DNA from: Nyssa sinensis
Lineage: Eukaryota; Streptophyta; Magnoliopsida; Cornales; Nyssaceae
Assembly (NCBI GenBank): GCA_008638375.1
Contig: CM018031.1
Span: 7,030,062-7,094,061 of the forward strand
Direction: 5' to 3'
Length of the DNA: 64,000 nt
Of this stretch, positions 14,091-27,320 are shown in pieces. A program made the translations under genes and the position numbers. The notes beneath the pieces were generated by a model, which saw only the letters and a program-made list of their open reading frames with translations, ran no database searches and had not been told where the DNA came from. Numbering within the stretch: position 1 is the first letter of the stretch; every line of letters begins with the position of its first letter.

Positions 14091-14466
14091 ATAAATTATA
14101 CTGACATTTCTTGAATTTTTAATAATTGTAAAGATATTTTTTGAAGTTTCTAAAATTACAATTATTTTTCCTATTTTATTGACAAACTACAAATACCTAT
14201 CTTCCACCCTCAAAAGTGTAACTTTTATTTTTATTTTTTATTTTTGTATTTTTTCAATTTCGACCATTTTTACTATTTGTTTTTCATTTTCAAATTAATA
14301 TTAATTAAAATCTTTTTTGACTAATAAATATAATTTATTTATCTTAAATATATTTTTTTATATAAAATAAAAAAATTCTTTAAAGAAATTGAAAAATTAA
14401 AAAAATAAACATCAAGCGAGTTATTTTAAAATTGTCAGAAAGAGAGGAGTTTATCATAATTTACCC
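14091..14466. mobile_element. Fold-back MITE, locus d (copy 1)
   Basis: It starts 'ataaattatactgacattt' and ends 'atcataatttaccc', which are near reverse complements. The right arm is shorter than the left. The homologous insertion in copy 2 is at 23947-24325. Confidence 0.6.
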
Positions 14467-16063
14467 AAATGTTTATCAATTCTTTTTCTCACATCAGCTA
14501 CAAAATCCAAATAATGATCTGTTAAATACTCCTTGATTCAAACTGGAATGAGAAGCATCAGCCATTTTCAATCTCTCAGTCACTTTGTTATGGCACTAAA
14601 GATCAAATATAGACTGCGATATGCTTGTCGCTGGTGAAAAACCACCAGCATCGGCCTATTTGCAGAATATTTCATTCTCTTTATTATTAAAGAATATGGT
14701 TAATGGTTGATGGCTGTAGGATAATATTATTAAACTTAATCATGAGAATATAACAACTTGCAATGTAAAGTTAAAACACTTAAATTCTTTCATCCTTCAA
14801 CCGATCATTCTCTGAAAGTTTCTCATCGGTTTCATTTTACAAGTGCTTTCTGAATGAAATTTAAGCTTGAAAGTGTTTAGTTTCATCCAAAATCTCAAAT
14901 ATCATCTGGCAAAAAATTGTAATTATTTAACTTAAAAACAAAATGCTTAATTTGATTAAGATAAATTATGTTTTCTGTTGCTTTTAAAACAAAGGGAAAT
15001 GAAATGAATATGATTTGAGTATGAATGAGAAAGCATATAACTTGCATGCCCATTCAGTGAATGACCAAGATTTGTGTGAATTAAAACAATGATTTGAGTA
15101 TGAATTATAAAGCATATAACTTGCATGATTGATCACAAACGCATGCCCATTCAGTGAATGACCAAGATTTGTATGAATTAAAACAAAAACCAAAAAATAA
15201 AAATAAAAATTCCACTTTGTTAATACATTTACTCGTGAATAGACAGTTTACTTCCTATGCATACTGATTAAAAACCAATAAACCACTACAAGGAATTTGA
15301 AATCGTGATCTTTCCTACAGAAAAATACCATATGACACTCTAGTTACAGCACTTGGGAATTATTATTTTTCCCTTCTAATTAATGCTTTAACCAATAATG
15401 ATTGGAAATGACAATAATTTGCAAGCAAATGATATCTCTTTTTTTCCCCAAATAATTCGTGTTTGCATATTGAGAAAAAAGAGGAAAATTTCATTAAAAA
15501 ATCAAAGTTTTAACATATAATATAATCTTAATTCACTGCTCCCAATATATCAATTAAAAGAGAGATTTAAAAAAAAAAAAAAAAAAGTACCATCAGAATG
15601 ATTTGATGATTGGGAGTTGGAGGTGGTTTATCAATCATGAAGATCAACATTATTTGACATTATATTAATTGCTGAAGTTAAATAGGTTTATGGAATGATA
15701 AGCATATCATTTAGCAAAAGGGGTGGTTGAATGGGCAGTGATTCAGCTGGAATGAAAAGACTGGTTCTAGCTATGCATAAACATGCTCACTTGATGCCCC
15801 AAAAATTAAGGAATGGAAGCTAGGAAGAAAAAAAGTTCAGTAAGACATTTTCCCCAACTAAATTTTTAAGGGTATCTTCCTTTGATTGTTTTTGTTGTCT
15901 AATTTGTAAATTTATTTGTAAGTTATTTTTCAAAAATATTATCGATGGATATTAAATTTTTATAATTCTTTAATTTTTAAATTTTTAAGGGTCTCTTCCT
16001 TGCTAGAACTCTTTTATTTTTCTTCAATGGATTTCATGATGACCAAATAAGAAAAATGATAAT

Positions 16064-16106
<43 letters not shown>

Positions 16107-18452
16107 CTCACTAAATTAAAGCATCAAATGCAAGTATTAATTTGGGGGTTGACTCGTGGACATGCCATACAAGTCAATGTTTTCTAGTAACAAAAAGCAA
16201 GGAAGAAAAGGTCAATGTTTCTGGTATGTATATATATATATATATATATATATGCTGGATGGGTGTGATATTTTTATGTAGAGACAGGGCTAGATATTTC
16301 TAATTATTAATTACAACGTGTTCAAGATGTTAATCCAAAGTTGATTGATTTGTCAACCATTGGATAATCATAATAGTTTGTCCTAATTTTCCAAAAAGAG
16401 AGAAGTAGGGATTGTATATAGGACGGCAAAGGTATAATCATTTAATGCTTTATGTTTACAGTATTAAGCACTTAATGGTGGATTTTGCTGTGGATGATTG
16501 CAATGTGAGCCTACCCTAAATATTTTTAGAGAGAACAATGCAATCAATAAACCAGTATTTTTTTAATGACATTTTATTATATATATTATATGGCATTATA
16601 AAAAATGAATCAGTTATATATAGAATAACACATTATCATATCATTATCTATTGACTAAAAGAGATTATTGGCTTATAAATTTTTTCAAATGGTGGATTAA
16701 AATATAATGTTATTTAATATGAAATGGTGGGTTGAAAAAATTGAAAGAATTTAATTGAAAAGAGATCCAAATCCTTGATGCATTTCTTTCATCATGTTCT
16801 TTTTCTTTTTAGTCTTGAGTCCAATCATTCACACGAAAAAAAGAAAAAAAAAATCTTCCTCTTCAAGTCATCTACTTTTATATTCTAAACATTATTTTTT
16901 AACGTAATCTTATCAACTACTTAAAAATAAAAATTAAAGTAGCATATTTTAATCATGCGTGTCTGTTCTATTATTGACGAATAAAGCATTTACTTTAAGT
17001 TTTGTCTATAAAGAATATTTTAAATTTTTTTGTGTTTGTATTATAATTAATAATAAAAATTTAAATTTAATAAAAATCTAGTTTTATAAATAAGATTCGA
17101 TAAAAACTCCAATTCAATTAGTAAAATTATATTTTAAAAGATTTATCATTTTTTGTTCCTATCTATTTGATAAAAAATACGTAAATAGTTATTTTCAAGT
17201 CATCTACTTTTATATTCCAATATTATCTTTCGATGTCATCTTATCAACTACTAAAAAAAACAAAAATAAAAACATATTTTGACCATATACGATCGCTTTT
17301 TATTATTAAGCAAATAAAATAATCGCTTTAAATCATACCTCTAAAAATGATTCTAAATTTTATGTATCTATATTATAATTCAAAATAAAAGTCTGACTCT
17401 ATAAAGATGCCCCCTAAAGAATCCAATTCTATTAGTATAGTCATATTTTAAATTATTTTCATTTTTTATTGCTATTTGTTTGATAAAAAAAGATGCGTAT
17501 AGTTCTTTCCTAGTTATATATTTTTATATTTCAATGTTATATTTCGATGTCGTCGTCTTCTTAACTACTTTAAGAAAAACAAAGAAGCATCTTTCAACTA
17601 TACAGAAGTCATATTGAGCGAATAAAATAATTAAATTCAGTCTCATTTATAAAGAATATCTTAATTTTTTTGTTTTTATATTATAATTCAAAATATAAAC
17701 TTAATGTCCATAAAACTCTAATTCCAAGAAAAAAAAGCTCATAAAGACTCAAATTCTATTAGTATCGTCATATTCTGAATTAATCTTATTTTCTATTGTT
17801 GTCTGTTGATAAAAAAAAAAAAGTGAATAGGATTTTGTACTGTCTAATTTATATTTTTATAAATTTTATTGTTATAGTATTTGCTTAATTATTCGATTAT
17901 GTAAAAATTTTATTATTAAAATTCTATTCACTATATACATCTTTTTTATTAGAACAATATTACAACTTTATATATTTATTAGAGTTTTATAATATTAATA
18001 TTAAATAAAAATATATATTAATATTAAAAAATAAACAATCATATTATGTACAATATATATATATATATATATATATAGAAAGAATATTTTGTAAGAAATA
18101 GAAATAAGCACAAGCAAGTATTGAAAAAGAAATTCAATAATTAATAAGATACTTGATATCTAACGTATGAAATCATTGACATGTCTTGTAAAACACAAAA
18201 TTGTTTCTTTTTGAGTTAATATAAATGCCGGATCGATGTCATCGTCTGATGACATATATTGATCCACATCGACATGTCATTTTGCCTTTCATTCAGGAAA
18301 GTGATGCCATCCACCATATTATTAGCGTAGTTCCTTTCTATGATTAGCGTAGCATATATATATATATATATATATATAGATACAGACACATACTCACACA
18401 GAGAGAGACATTTATATATTCTTTTTGTTTTCCTTTTTTATTTTTTATTTTT

Positions 18453-18944
18453 TATAAATTATACTGATTTTCTTTTATATTTATAACAATTACAGAAACA
18501 TTTTGTGTGATTTCTAAAATGATACTGATATTTTTTATTTTTATTAAAAAATTATAAAGACCTCTTTTCTAACTTTATTTTTTTTCAAAATGAAAAAAAT
18601 ATCATTTTTATTTTTTTTTGCATTTTTTCAATTTTGAATTTTTTCTAACTTTTTTTAAAGTTTTTTTTCATTTTATATAAAAAATAAATTTAAGATAAAA
18701 AAATTTATGTTTTTTAATCAAAGAAGATTTTAATTAATATTTATTTGAAAAAAAAGGAAAAAATTGGTCAAATTTTTTTTTTTAAAATGAAAGGGGTGCT
18801 TTTGTCATTTTGAAAAAAAGAAGAGTGAAGAGAAGGACTTTGTAGTTTATCAGTAAAAATATAAATAGTTAGTATCATTTTGGAAATCTCAAGTAAGATC
18901 TCTGTAATTGTCATAAATCTTAAGAGATATAAGTATAATTTACT
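18453..18944. mobile_element. Fold-back MITE, locus e (copy 2)
   Basis: This is the clearest member of the family. The left arm 'tataaattatactgatttt' and the reverse complement of the right arm, 'ggagtaaattatacttatat', begin long complementary stretches of about 200 bases, including 'aacaattacagaaacattt' against 'gacaattacagagatctta'. The elements c and e are the same ancestral insertion, duplicated with the segment. Confidence 0.78.
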
Positions 18945-20440
18945 CCAAAAAATTAGGTAATTTTTTTATTTAAAAAAGAAAGAAAAATACAACATTAAGG
19001 ATCCAAATGAACAAAAAAAGTAATTTTTTAGAACTTTTTCTTATTTTTCCAAATGAATCCACGTTAACGTTCCTTCTGGCAAATATTCTTTAATTCATTC
19101 TTTTTCATTTTTTTATGACAAGGGATGTTCTCATCTATAAGTAAGAATAAGTATCTCTAATACATATACATATACTAAGTAAATTCTGAAAAACTTGAAG
19201 AAAATAATCGAGAAGCCAAATCATGATGCTCCTTTAAAATGAAACATAATAATTAATGCATAAACTCCAAAATTCTAAATATATAATATATATATATATA
19301 TTTCTTAGTATTATTATTTATTTATTTTTAACAAAGGAATGGTTTCTTCAAATTTTTTTTTTTATATTTTCATAAAAGTCTTTTAAAATTCTAATTTTTA
19401 CATTTATGTCTCCCTAAATCGAAAACTCGTCTCCTTTATTTGACTTTTCTTTCGTTTTATTTAAATGAAGAAAAAAATATTACTATATATCATCAATTTA
19501 TATTTTTAATATGATACGTCAAGATATTATAATTTTCAAATTATAATTTTCAAATTTATTATATATTGCACATCACATTGAAAAAATTCACATTTATAGC
19601 ATGCCGCAAGCATAGGTACACACAAAATGTGTGGCCAAACGGATAGTGTATTTTAGTCACATAGTTGTTGTGGTAGAGGAGAGAGTTATTCAGTATTCCG
19701 ATGCCAATAAATGTATGATGTGTTAAAAAATATTGCATGTTGTCATCAATAACAAACTATTCATAGATGTTTTTGTCTCACTACAACGGTCGCTAAAAAG
19801 ATGTATTAAGTAATGTAGTAAATAATTTTAAGAAAATATTATATATAACGAACTGTAATATTTTTTTCTCTTGCATACAGATAAGTAATTTCATATGTAT
19901 TTATGTATCGTTTTGAAAAATAAGACTCACTTAATAAGAGGTATAAATTTTAAATAAATGTTGAGCATCTTGAATAAAAAATGAAAGATGATTTTAAAAT
20001 TTAATTAATGTCACAAATAAACCAAGAATATCCATTTCCAAAAATTTGGATAATTAAAGCTTTAAACATTACTATTAATAATAATTTTTGTCATATAATG
20101 AATTTTTTTATAAAAAAAAATCACCCTAAACCATATGGGTAAATGAATAATTTTTTGAAACCACAATCATGATATTTTTTGACTTTTTGCTTCCAAAATT
20201 CTCATCAGTTTGAAGGGAGTAGGTAAAGATAAAATTCAAGACAAACAAACAAATCTATGAATAGAAAAGAAAATTATGGGCATTGGGGGAGACAACATAG
20301 ATATCATCAAGTGAAAATTATCAAAGAAAAGATACGTTGTCCCTACCATTGCATAAGCCCCTCCCCCACCACATTGTTAGACCAACAAAATATTATGTAG
20401 CCCACACGATTTCGTTGGATCAAAAAAAAGTAGGAAGGCC

Positions 20441-20678
20441 CATTCGGGCGTAGCTCACCTGGTAAGAGTAAGAGTCTCGGGAGGCGTAAAAGTCACCGGT
20501 GTAGGTTCGACTCTCCCTAGCTACAGCAAGTCCATGATTTACTTGATGCACAGGACTTATGGACGGTTTGGTGCATTCGGGGTTTACCTTTTTAGGGATA
20601 GCCTTCGGTCGAAGGCCCTGACTGCCATTAGACTAAGTCCTTAAGAGGGTTCCACGTTATCAAAAAAAAAAAAAAAAA
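20441..20678 (+). mobile_element. tRNA-derived SINE
   Basis: The head resembles a tRNA, with an A box at 20451-20462 ('tagctcacctgg') and a B box at 20504-20515 ('ggttcgactctc'), the two RNA polymerase III internal promoter elements. A tRNA-unrelated body of about 140 bp follows, ending 'cgttatc' and a run of 17 A (20662-20678). The flanking repeats 'gtaggaaggcc' and 'gtaagaaggcc' differ by one base and look like a target duplication. Copy 1 (about 10838-10860) has the empty site. It is not a tRNA gene, because the A and B boxes are too far apart and there is no closed acceptor stem. Confidence 0.85.
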
Positions 20679-20956
20679 GTAAGAAGGCCACCCTGTAACA
20701 CTGAGTAATTATTTAATGGTGGTCCCAAAGTTTGAATGAATAGCCCCATTAACAATTATATACTATAAATATACATGTAACTTATTATTTAATTGTTAGG
20801 ACTATATTGTCGAGACGATTGAATAATTTTTTCTTGTAATGCAACCTATATATATATATATGTATGTATGTATATATAGACACACACAGACAAGGGTTGC
20901 TAAAATAAATTTCTCGAATATAATTATATATATTATGAACTCTAAGTAGTTGTATG

Positions 20957-21389
20957 CAGGGATGGGGCTACTTGAGGACCACGAGGCGCAATATCCCCCA
21001 CCTTTCGCCCCGTCCCGCCCTAATTTGTTTTTATTTGAATTGTTTTCATACTTTTTTAAAAATATATATATATCCTTCAATTTATATTTGATCTCTCATA
21101 AGTTTAAAATTTTTCATATTTTATTCTTATTTTAATTTAATTTGAGCCCTTAATAAAAAAATTATTGATTTTAGTTTTTTTTTTTTTTGTATAATCTAAA
21201 GTTTTTCATGAGTATTTTTTTTTATTAGAATTATTGTCTAATTTATAGATTCCTTTAAATCCATAAATTTATTTACCTATTTATTAAATTTTTATACTTC
21301 ATTAATTTTTAAATTTATGATTGAAGATTAGCAAAAAAAAAAAAAAAAAAATTGTCTCTCCTAATCTAAAATCCCGGTCCCGTCCTTGC
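20957..21389. mobile_element. Dispersed non-coding element, copy 2
   Basis: This is the duplicate of 11131-11549 with a better-preserved left end ('cagggatggggctacttgag'). The right end 'ggtcccgtccttgc' reverse-complements to 'gcaaggacgggacc', similar to the left end. Confidence 0.45.
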
Positions 21390-23946
21390 TTGTATGTTTG
21401 TTATTTCAACAATTACATAATATTTATTTTAATTATAATAGACGATGAACATGTAATCAGATTACATTTTACTTTTTAGTCCCAGAAATAATGGATAGGC
21501 CTTAAAGATATAGAAATATTGTAGAACAAACTATTTATATGAGTAATGTTATATTTATCATATTTATTTATTAAAAATAATTTTTTTGCAGATTTAATAG
21601 TATTGTAACGGCTCAATATCATGTCACGATGTAATATCGATAAATAATTTTTAGTAAAATGTAAAAGTAAGTATAGTATTACTATTATTTATTAGAATAA
21701 CCTCTGGTTTCATGGATCACACATGTATTTTAAATTATTCTTTGCTTCTTTTTTTCTTTTCTTTTTTGTCATTCTTGCCTTTGTTCTGAACCCTTATTTG
21801 TATACTTTACTTTGACCAATATATATCATTTTTATATTAAAGAATCATATTTGGTGTGCAATCTCAAAAGCCTCTTCACATGGTAGGAGCAGTCTCAAAT
21901 TTAGCTTGATCATAAGCGTTTTATAGAAAAATGGAATGGAAAGTTAGTTGTTACAACTTAATTCACTGCTATTCCCCATAAATCAGGGCCGGCTTTTATA
22001 TAATTGGAGGTTTAAAGTGATAAAGTGATAATTTTCAAATGAAGTATTTTTTAATATTAATACAATTCTTTAGCCTATACATATATATATATATATATAT
22101 ATATTGTATTAATTTTGTAATATAAAATTTAAATATTTTTCAACAATTTTAGCTTATATATATTATATTAATTTTGTAATAAAAAATTTAATTATTTTTC
22201 AACAAGCGATAGTTATATATTGAACAAAACTCTAACAATAGAGTTTTTACATAATTTTTTTTTTATCTAAATAGATAAAAGTAAGATTAAAGTACAATAC
22301 GTATAAAATTTTATTAATAAAATCTTTTTTCACGGAGTCTTTATGAGACATTTTATATAGAATTAGATTTTTATTGTGCTTAAACTTCTAATTTGATTAT
22401 ACAATACATACATAAAATTTTATAGTTAGATTTTTATTAATCTTAGACTTCTAATTTAATTACATCATAAATACATAAAATTTAAAACATTCTGTTTGAG
22501 TGGACCTAAAACGATTACTTTGTTAACTTGATGGTGGAGCTGGCTTGACATAAATTAATATGGCATGATCGCGATCATTAATTAGGTCAATAATTTCAAT
22601 TAATTATGAATTGTCAAATATATATTTATATAATTATATTTTTTTCTTAAAAAAGCAAACATATTATATGCATTATATTTAATGATTAGCCGGAACAATA
22701 GTCCCAAATCATATAATAATTTCTCCACCTACCCTTTCTAAATTAAAAGTGGATGGAGTTGCTGGAAACAACCTCTTGGCCAACCTGTCTCTCTCAAGTG
22801 CATCACCCCTTTTCACTTCTTATTTTTCACTTATTCTTTCTTTTTCTTGATGCAGTTTTATCATATCACGAAAAGAAGATTTGTCCATATATATATAGAG
22901 AGAGATTTGTCCATATTAATTTTTTTCAATACAAAAAAAGTTGAAAACAACTGAAATTATTTTTTATTTTTATATTTTTGAGTGCTCCTTTGAATTAAAA
23001 GAATCTTAGAAGAAACTCTACTTTACAAAAGAAAATTTTGGTGGTAAGAAAGTGACATGAATTACAACTTTTTTTTAGTTGGTATAGAACAACAAACAAG
23101 GAACATGAACAAACAGTGTTTTTAATTTTTTTTTCTTAATTAACCAGTTCTTTTGTTTTCTTTATTCTTAATTAACATTTTTAAATGTTTTCATCTATGA
23201 TCCTTTTCAATTTTCCTTCTCTATCCTCATTGCATTTTATGTGCTAATAAATCTAATATCAGTCAATTTACTGTACTAATCTCTTTTTTTGTTAGTTTTT
23301 AAATTTTAAAATTATATTATATTTTTTTATTACCATTGAAATTATATTATATTCTTATAAATTTTTAAAACTAACAACTTAAAAAAAGAAGTAAAAAACC
23401 ATAAGAATTAGAAAATGAAGCAAACAAACTAATGTAAATTAATTAATTAATAACATAATTATTATAATTGTACTTATAAGTGGTCATGAACTAATAAATA
23501 ATAATATTAAATAAAAAAACTACTAAACACACTAACTAAAAAGTAAAAACTTGAAAATAAAAACATCAACTAAGGATTTTTTTTTTTATATAAAAAAAAA
23601 ACCATAATAAAGTCTGCCGGGTTAGGCACGACACGACTTGGACTCGCGCCAATGAATTGTGCTGGTGAGGGGGTTTCTTGAGACAGACACAACCCGTTTT
23701 GCAAGTGGCTGTTACGATGCGGTCCATTAACACGAATAGATTACCTGAAACGGACCATGCCAGCCCAATTGACACTTCTAAACCCAGGTAGTGTATACAC
23801 CTCTTTAGAATATGGAAGGAAGGATAAGAGTATGGGAAATTTGATGATTCAATATATTATTAAAGGGGATATAACAATTTTCAAAGTTTACAGTATTTCC
23901 AAGCCTTCCATGGTCCATTTCGTCCCGTGAACATAAATATATTTAG

Positions 23947-24325
23947 GATAAATTATATTGACATTTCTTGAAATTTTTAATAATTGTAAAGATATTTTTT
24001 GAGATTTATAAAATTACAGTGACCTTTCCTATTTCATTGACAAACTATAAATACCTCTCTTCCACCCTCAAAAGTGTAACTTTTATTTTTATTTTTTTTT
24101 TTGTATTTTTTCAATTTTGACCATTTTGACTATTTTTTTTTTCATTTCCAAATTAATATTAATTAAAATCTTCCTTGACTAATAAATATAATTTATTTAT
24201 CTTAAATATATTTTTTTTATATAAAATAAAAAAATTCTTAAAAGAAATTGAAAAATTTTAAAAATAAACATCAGGCGAGGTATTTTAAAATTGTCAGAAA
24301 GAGAGGAGTTTATCATAATTTACCC
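23947..24325. mobile_element. Fold-back MITE, locus f (copy 2)
   Basis: This is the duplicate of locus d. It starts 'gataaattatattgacattt' and ends 'atcataatttaccc'. Confidence 0.6.
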
Positions 24326-26053
24326 AAATGTTTATCAATTCTTTTTCTCACATCAGCTACAAAATCCAAACAATGATCTGTTGAATACTCCTTGATTCAA
24401 ACTGGAATGAGAAGCATCAGCCATTTTCAATCTCTCAGTCACTTCGTTATGGCACTAAAGATAAAATATAGAGTGTGATATGCTTGTCGCTGGTGAAAAA
24501 CCACCAGCATCGGCCTATTTGCAGAATATTTCATTCTCTTTATTATGAAAGAATATGGTTAATGGTTGATGGGTGGAGGATAATATTGTTAAACTTAATC
24601 ACGAGAATATAACAACTTGCAATGTAAAGTTAAAACACTAAAATTCTTTCATCCTTCAACCGATCATTCTCTGAAAGTTTCTCATCGGTTTCATTTTACA
24701 AGTGCTCTCTGAATTAAATTTAAGCTTGAAAGTGTTTAGTTTCCTCCAAAATCTCAAATATCATCTAGCGAAAATTAGTAATTATTTAACTTAGAAACAA
24801 AATGCTTAATTTGATTAAGATAAATTATGTTTTCTGTTGCTTTTAAAACAAAGGGAAACGAAATGAATATGATTTGAGTATAAATTAGAAAGCATATAAC
24901 TTGCATCATTGATCATAAACGCATGTCCATTCAGTGAATGACCAAGATTTGTGTGAATTAAAACAATGATTTAAATATGAATTAGAAAGCATTTAACTTG
25001 CATGATTGATCACAAACACATGCTCGATCATTCAGTGAATGACCAAGATTTGTGTGAATTAAAACAAAAACTGAAAAATAAAAATAAAAATTCCACTTTG
25101 TTAATACATTTGCTCATGAATAGGCATTTTACTTCCTATGCATACGGATTAAAAACCAATAAACTACTACAAGGAATTTGAAATCGTGGTATTTTCTATA
25201 GAAAAATACCATATAACACTCTAGTTACAGCACTTAGGAATTATTATTTTTCCCTTCTAATTAATGCTTTAACCAATAATGATTGGAAATGACAATAATT
25301 TGCAAGCAAATGATATTTCTTTTTTTCCCCAAATAATTCATGTTTGCATATTGAGAAAAAAGAGGAAAATTTCATTAAAAAATCAAAGTTTTAACACAAT
25401 ATAATCTTAATTCATGCTCCCAAAATATCATTTAAAAGTACCATCAGAATGATTTGATGATTGGGTGTTGGGGGTGGTTTATCAATCATGAAGATCAACA
25501 TTATTTGACATTATATTAGTTGCTTAAGTTAAATAGGTTTATGGAATGATAAGCATATCATTTAGCAAAAGGGCTGGTTGAATGGGCAGTGATTCAGCTG
25601 GAATGAAAAGACTGGTTCTAGCTATGCATAAACATGCTCACTTGATGCCCCTAAAATTAGGGAATGGAAGCTTGGAAGAAAAAAAGTTCAGTAAGACATT
25701 TTCCCCAACTAAATTTTTAAGGGTCTCTTCCTTCGATTGTTTTTGTTGTCTAATTTGTAAATTTATTTGTAAGTTATTTTTCAAAAATATTATCGATGGA
25801 TATTAATTTTTTATAATTCTTTAATTTTTAAATTTTTAAGGGTCTCTTCCTTGCTAGAACTCTTTTATTTTTTCTTCAATGGTTTTCATGATGACCAAAT
25901 AAGAAAAATGATCATCTTTATATATATATATATATATATCACTAAATTAAAGCATCAAATGCAATTATTAATTAGGGGGTTGACCCGTGGACATACAAGT
26001 CAATGTTTTCTAGTAACAAAAAGCAAGGAAGAAAAAGGTCAGTGTTTCTGGTA

Positions 26054-26054
<1 letters not shown>

Positions 26055-26096
<42 letters not shown>
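26055..26096. repeat. (GT)n-(AT)n microsatellite
   Basis: A short GT run passes into about 17 AT units. The homologous sites in copy 1 (about 16225-16252) and copy 3 (about 29656-29670) are pure AT and pure GT respectively, so one locus has evolved three ways. Confidence 0.9.
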
Positions 26097-26098
<2 letters not shown>

Positions 26099-26222
26099 TG
26101 GTATGGGTGCGATATTTTTATGTAGAGACAGGGCTAGAGATTTCTAATTATTAATTACAAGGTGTTCAAGATGTTAATCCAAAGTTGATTGATTTGTCAA
26201 CCTTTGGATAATCATAATAGTT

Positions 26223-27320
26223 TAGATGTCTCATTTTTCTCCCAAAACATACACATTCGCCACCTGGATTCTATATTATTCTCTTCCTCCCACACCCTTT
26301 AGATGATTTTAAGGAGTTTTGTTATTGTGTTTAAGTTTTAACTTATTAGGCAAATTTTCGTTCTATGTCATATGTCATATTGCTAGTGATTTCTTTTCTT
26401 TCTAATCCTCTTTATTATATATCAATCCATCTAATGTGGTAAAAAAATTTGCTAACAAGATAAACGGCTACAATTATTTAGACGGTTCTTACAAGAAATT
26501 GAACAAAACAAATAATGACACTAGAAAAATCACTCATGATGATCAAGTCAGAAAGGTGACAAAAAAAAATTGATTATGCCGTAATTGAAAAATTAGGATT
26601 TTATGGATGTATATTAGCCTCTCCTTATAGTAGATTAGTTATTATATTGAACGGAATTTCCGATGGAGTAGAATACAAAGATTCCCATGTCAAAACGATA
26701 ACCCAAAAATGGCAATTTTCATGTTGGAGTTTTCTTGTCATGACTTTCACATAAACCACAAGTATTGGAAATTTGGAGTCAATTACCACACATTGGAAAA
26801 TCAATATCACAAAGGTTGCCTTTGGAATGTTTCCAAGTATAGCTGGTGATCAGTGAAGATGACGAGATGAAACTCCAGATAAAGCTACCAATTTGAAATA
26901 CCATATATTACTGGTAAGAGTTGTAAGAGTTTTGGTAGGTGGAGTCCTTTCCTTAAAGATACGAAGAAAGGGAATAATTTGTTCCATCTGAAAATCACAA
27001 AGAGTAGGGGATCTACATGTTGGTCATTATAATCACAAAAGAAAGAGAAAGAACTGAAAACATCCCGATCAATCACATGTACTTAAATTACCACCTGTAG
27101 CTCAGTCTCATAGCATTTAAATCGAAGACAGCCATGGCTAGATTGCGGCATTATAATGTGATTCTGAAGGCTGTGTCTGTGTCTGTTGGGGGGGGGGGGG
27201 GGCTCATTAATACGAAATTGAATGGCATTGTCCTCTTGCATTCTTGAAAATTAAATCAGCCAAGTGATCACAAGCATTTTAAGGAGCATTATGAAATGAT
27301 TCTCTATGAGATTTGGAATG
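26223..27320. other. Unique spacer between copies 2 and 3, left part
   Basis: About 1.1 kb unrelated to the duplicated unit and less AT-rich than it. Short open frames on the minus strand at 26625-26810 and 26885-27076 match no family I know. With 28542-28772 it forms one spacer of about 1.3 kb, split by the solo LTR. Confidence 0.6.
27188..27202. repeat. Run of 15 G
   Basis: An uninterrupted G tract, very rare in such AT-rich DNA. It follows a short 'gtctgtgtctgttggg' stretch. Confidence 0.95.

Larger units (their letters stand above)
6308..16552. repeat. Long tandem segmental duplication, copy 1 (~10.2 kb)
   Basis: The segment is collinear with 16553-26222 over nearly its whole length; for example 6525-6560 matches 16770-16800, 12905-13060 matches 22748-22900, and 15731-15800 matches 25583-25650. 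It contains no credible gene. It carries fold-back MITEs at 8223-8711 and 14091-14466, a dispersed element at 11131-11549, several AT microsatellites and a short internal tandem repeat near 15010-15185. A decayed repeat rich in 'cacgacacgac' ends near 13925. It holds a 587-bp insertion (9709-10295) missing from copy 2. Boundaries are good to about 20 bp. Confidence 0.92.
16553..26222. repeat. Long tandem segmental duplication, copy 2 (~9.7 kb)
   Basis: Homology to copy 1 starts at the direct junction ('aataaacc' of copy 1, then 'agtatttttttaat'). It ends abruptly near 26222, where copy 1 continues 'tttgtcctaattttcc' and this copy switches to unrelated sequence, so the last ~175 bp of the unit are missing. 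The copy carries a SINE (20441-20678) not found in copy 1 and lacks copy 1's 587-bp insertion. Base substitutions and small indels are scattered throughout. No gene was recognised. Confidence 0.92.

Noticed and set aside
20441..20520. A functional tRNA gene
   Set aside because: A and B boxes are present, but the spacing is too long and there is no cloverleaf; body, A-tail and flanking repeats identify a SINE.
12910..22944. Similar small frames MELLERTSWPTCLSQ... (12910) and MELLETTSWPTCLSQ... (22753)
   Set aside because: They are similar only because the whole 10-kb segment is duplicated; they diverge at the C-terminus and show no domain.
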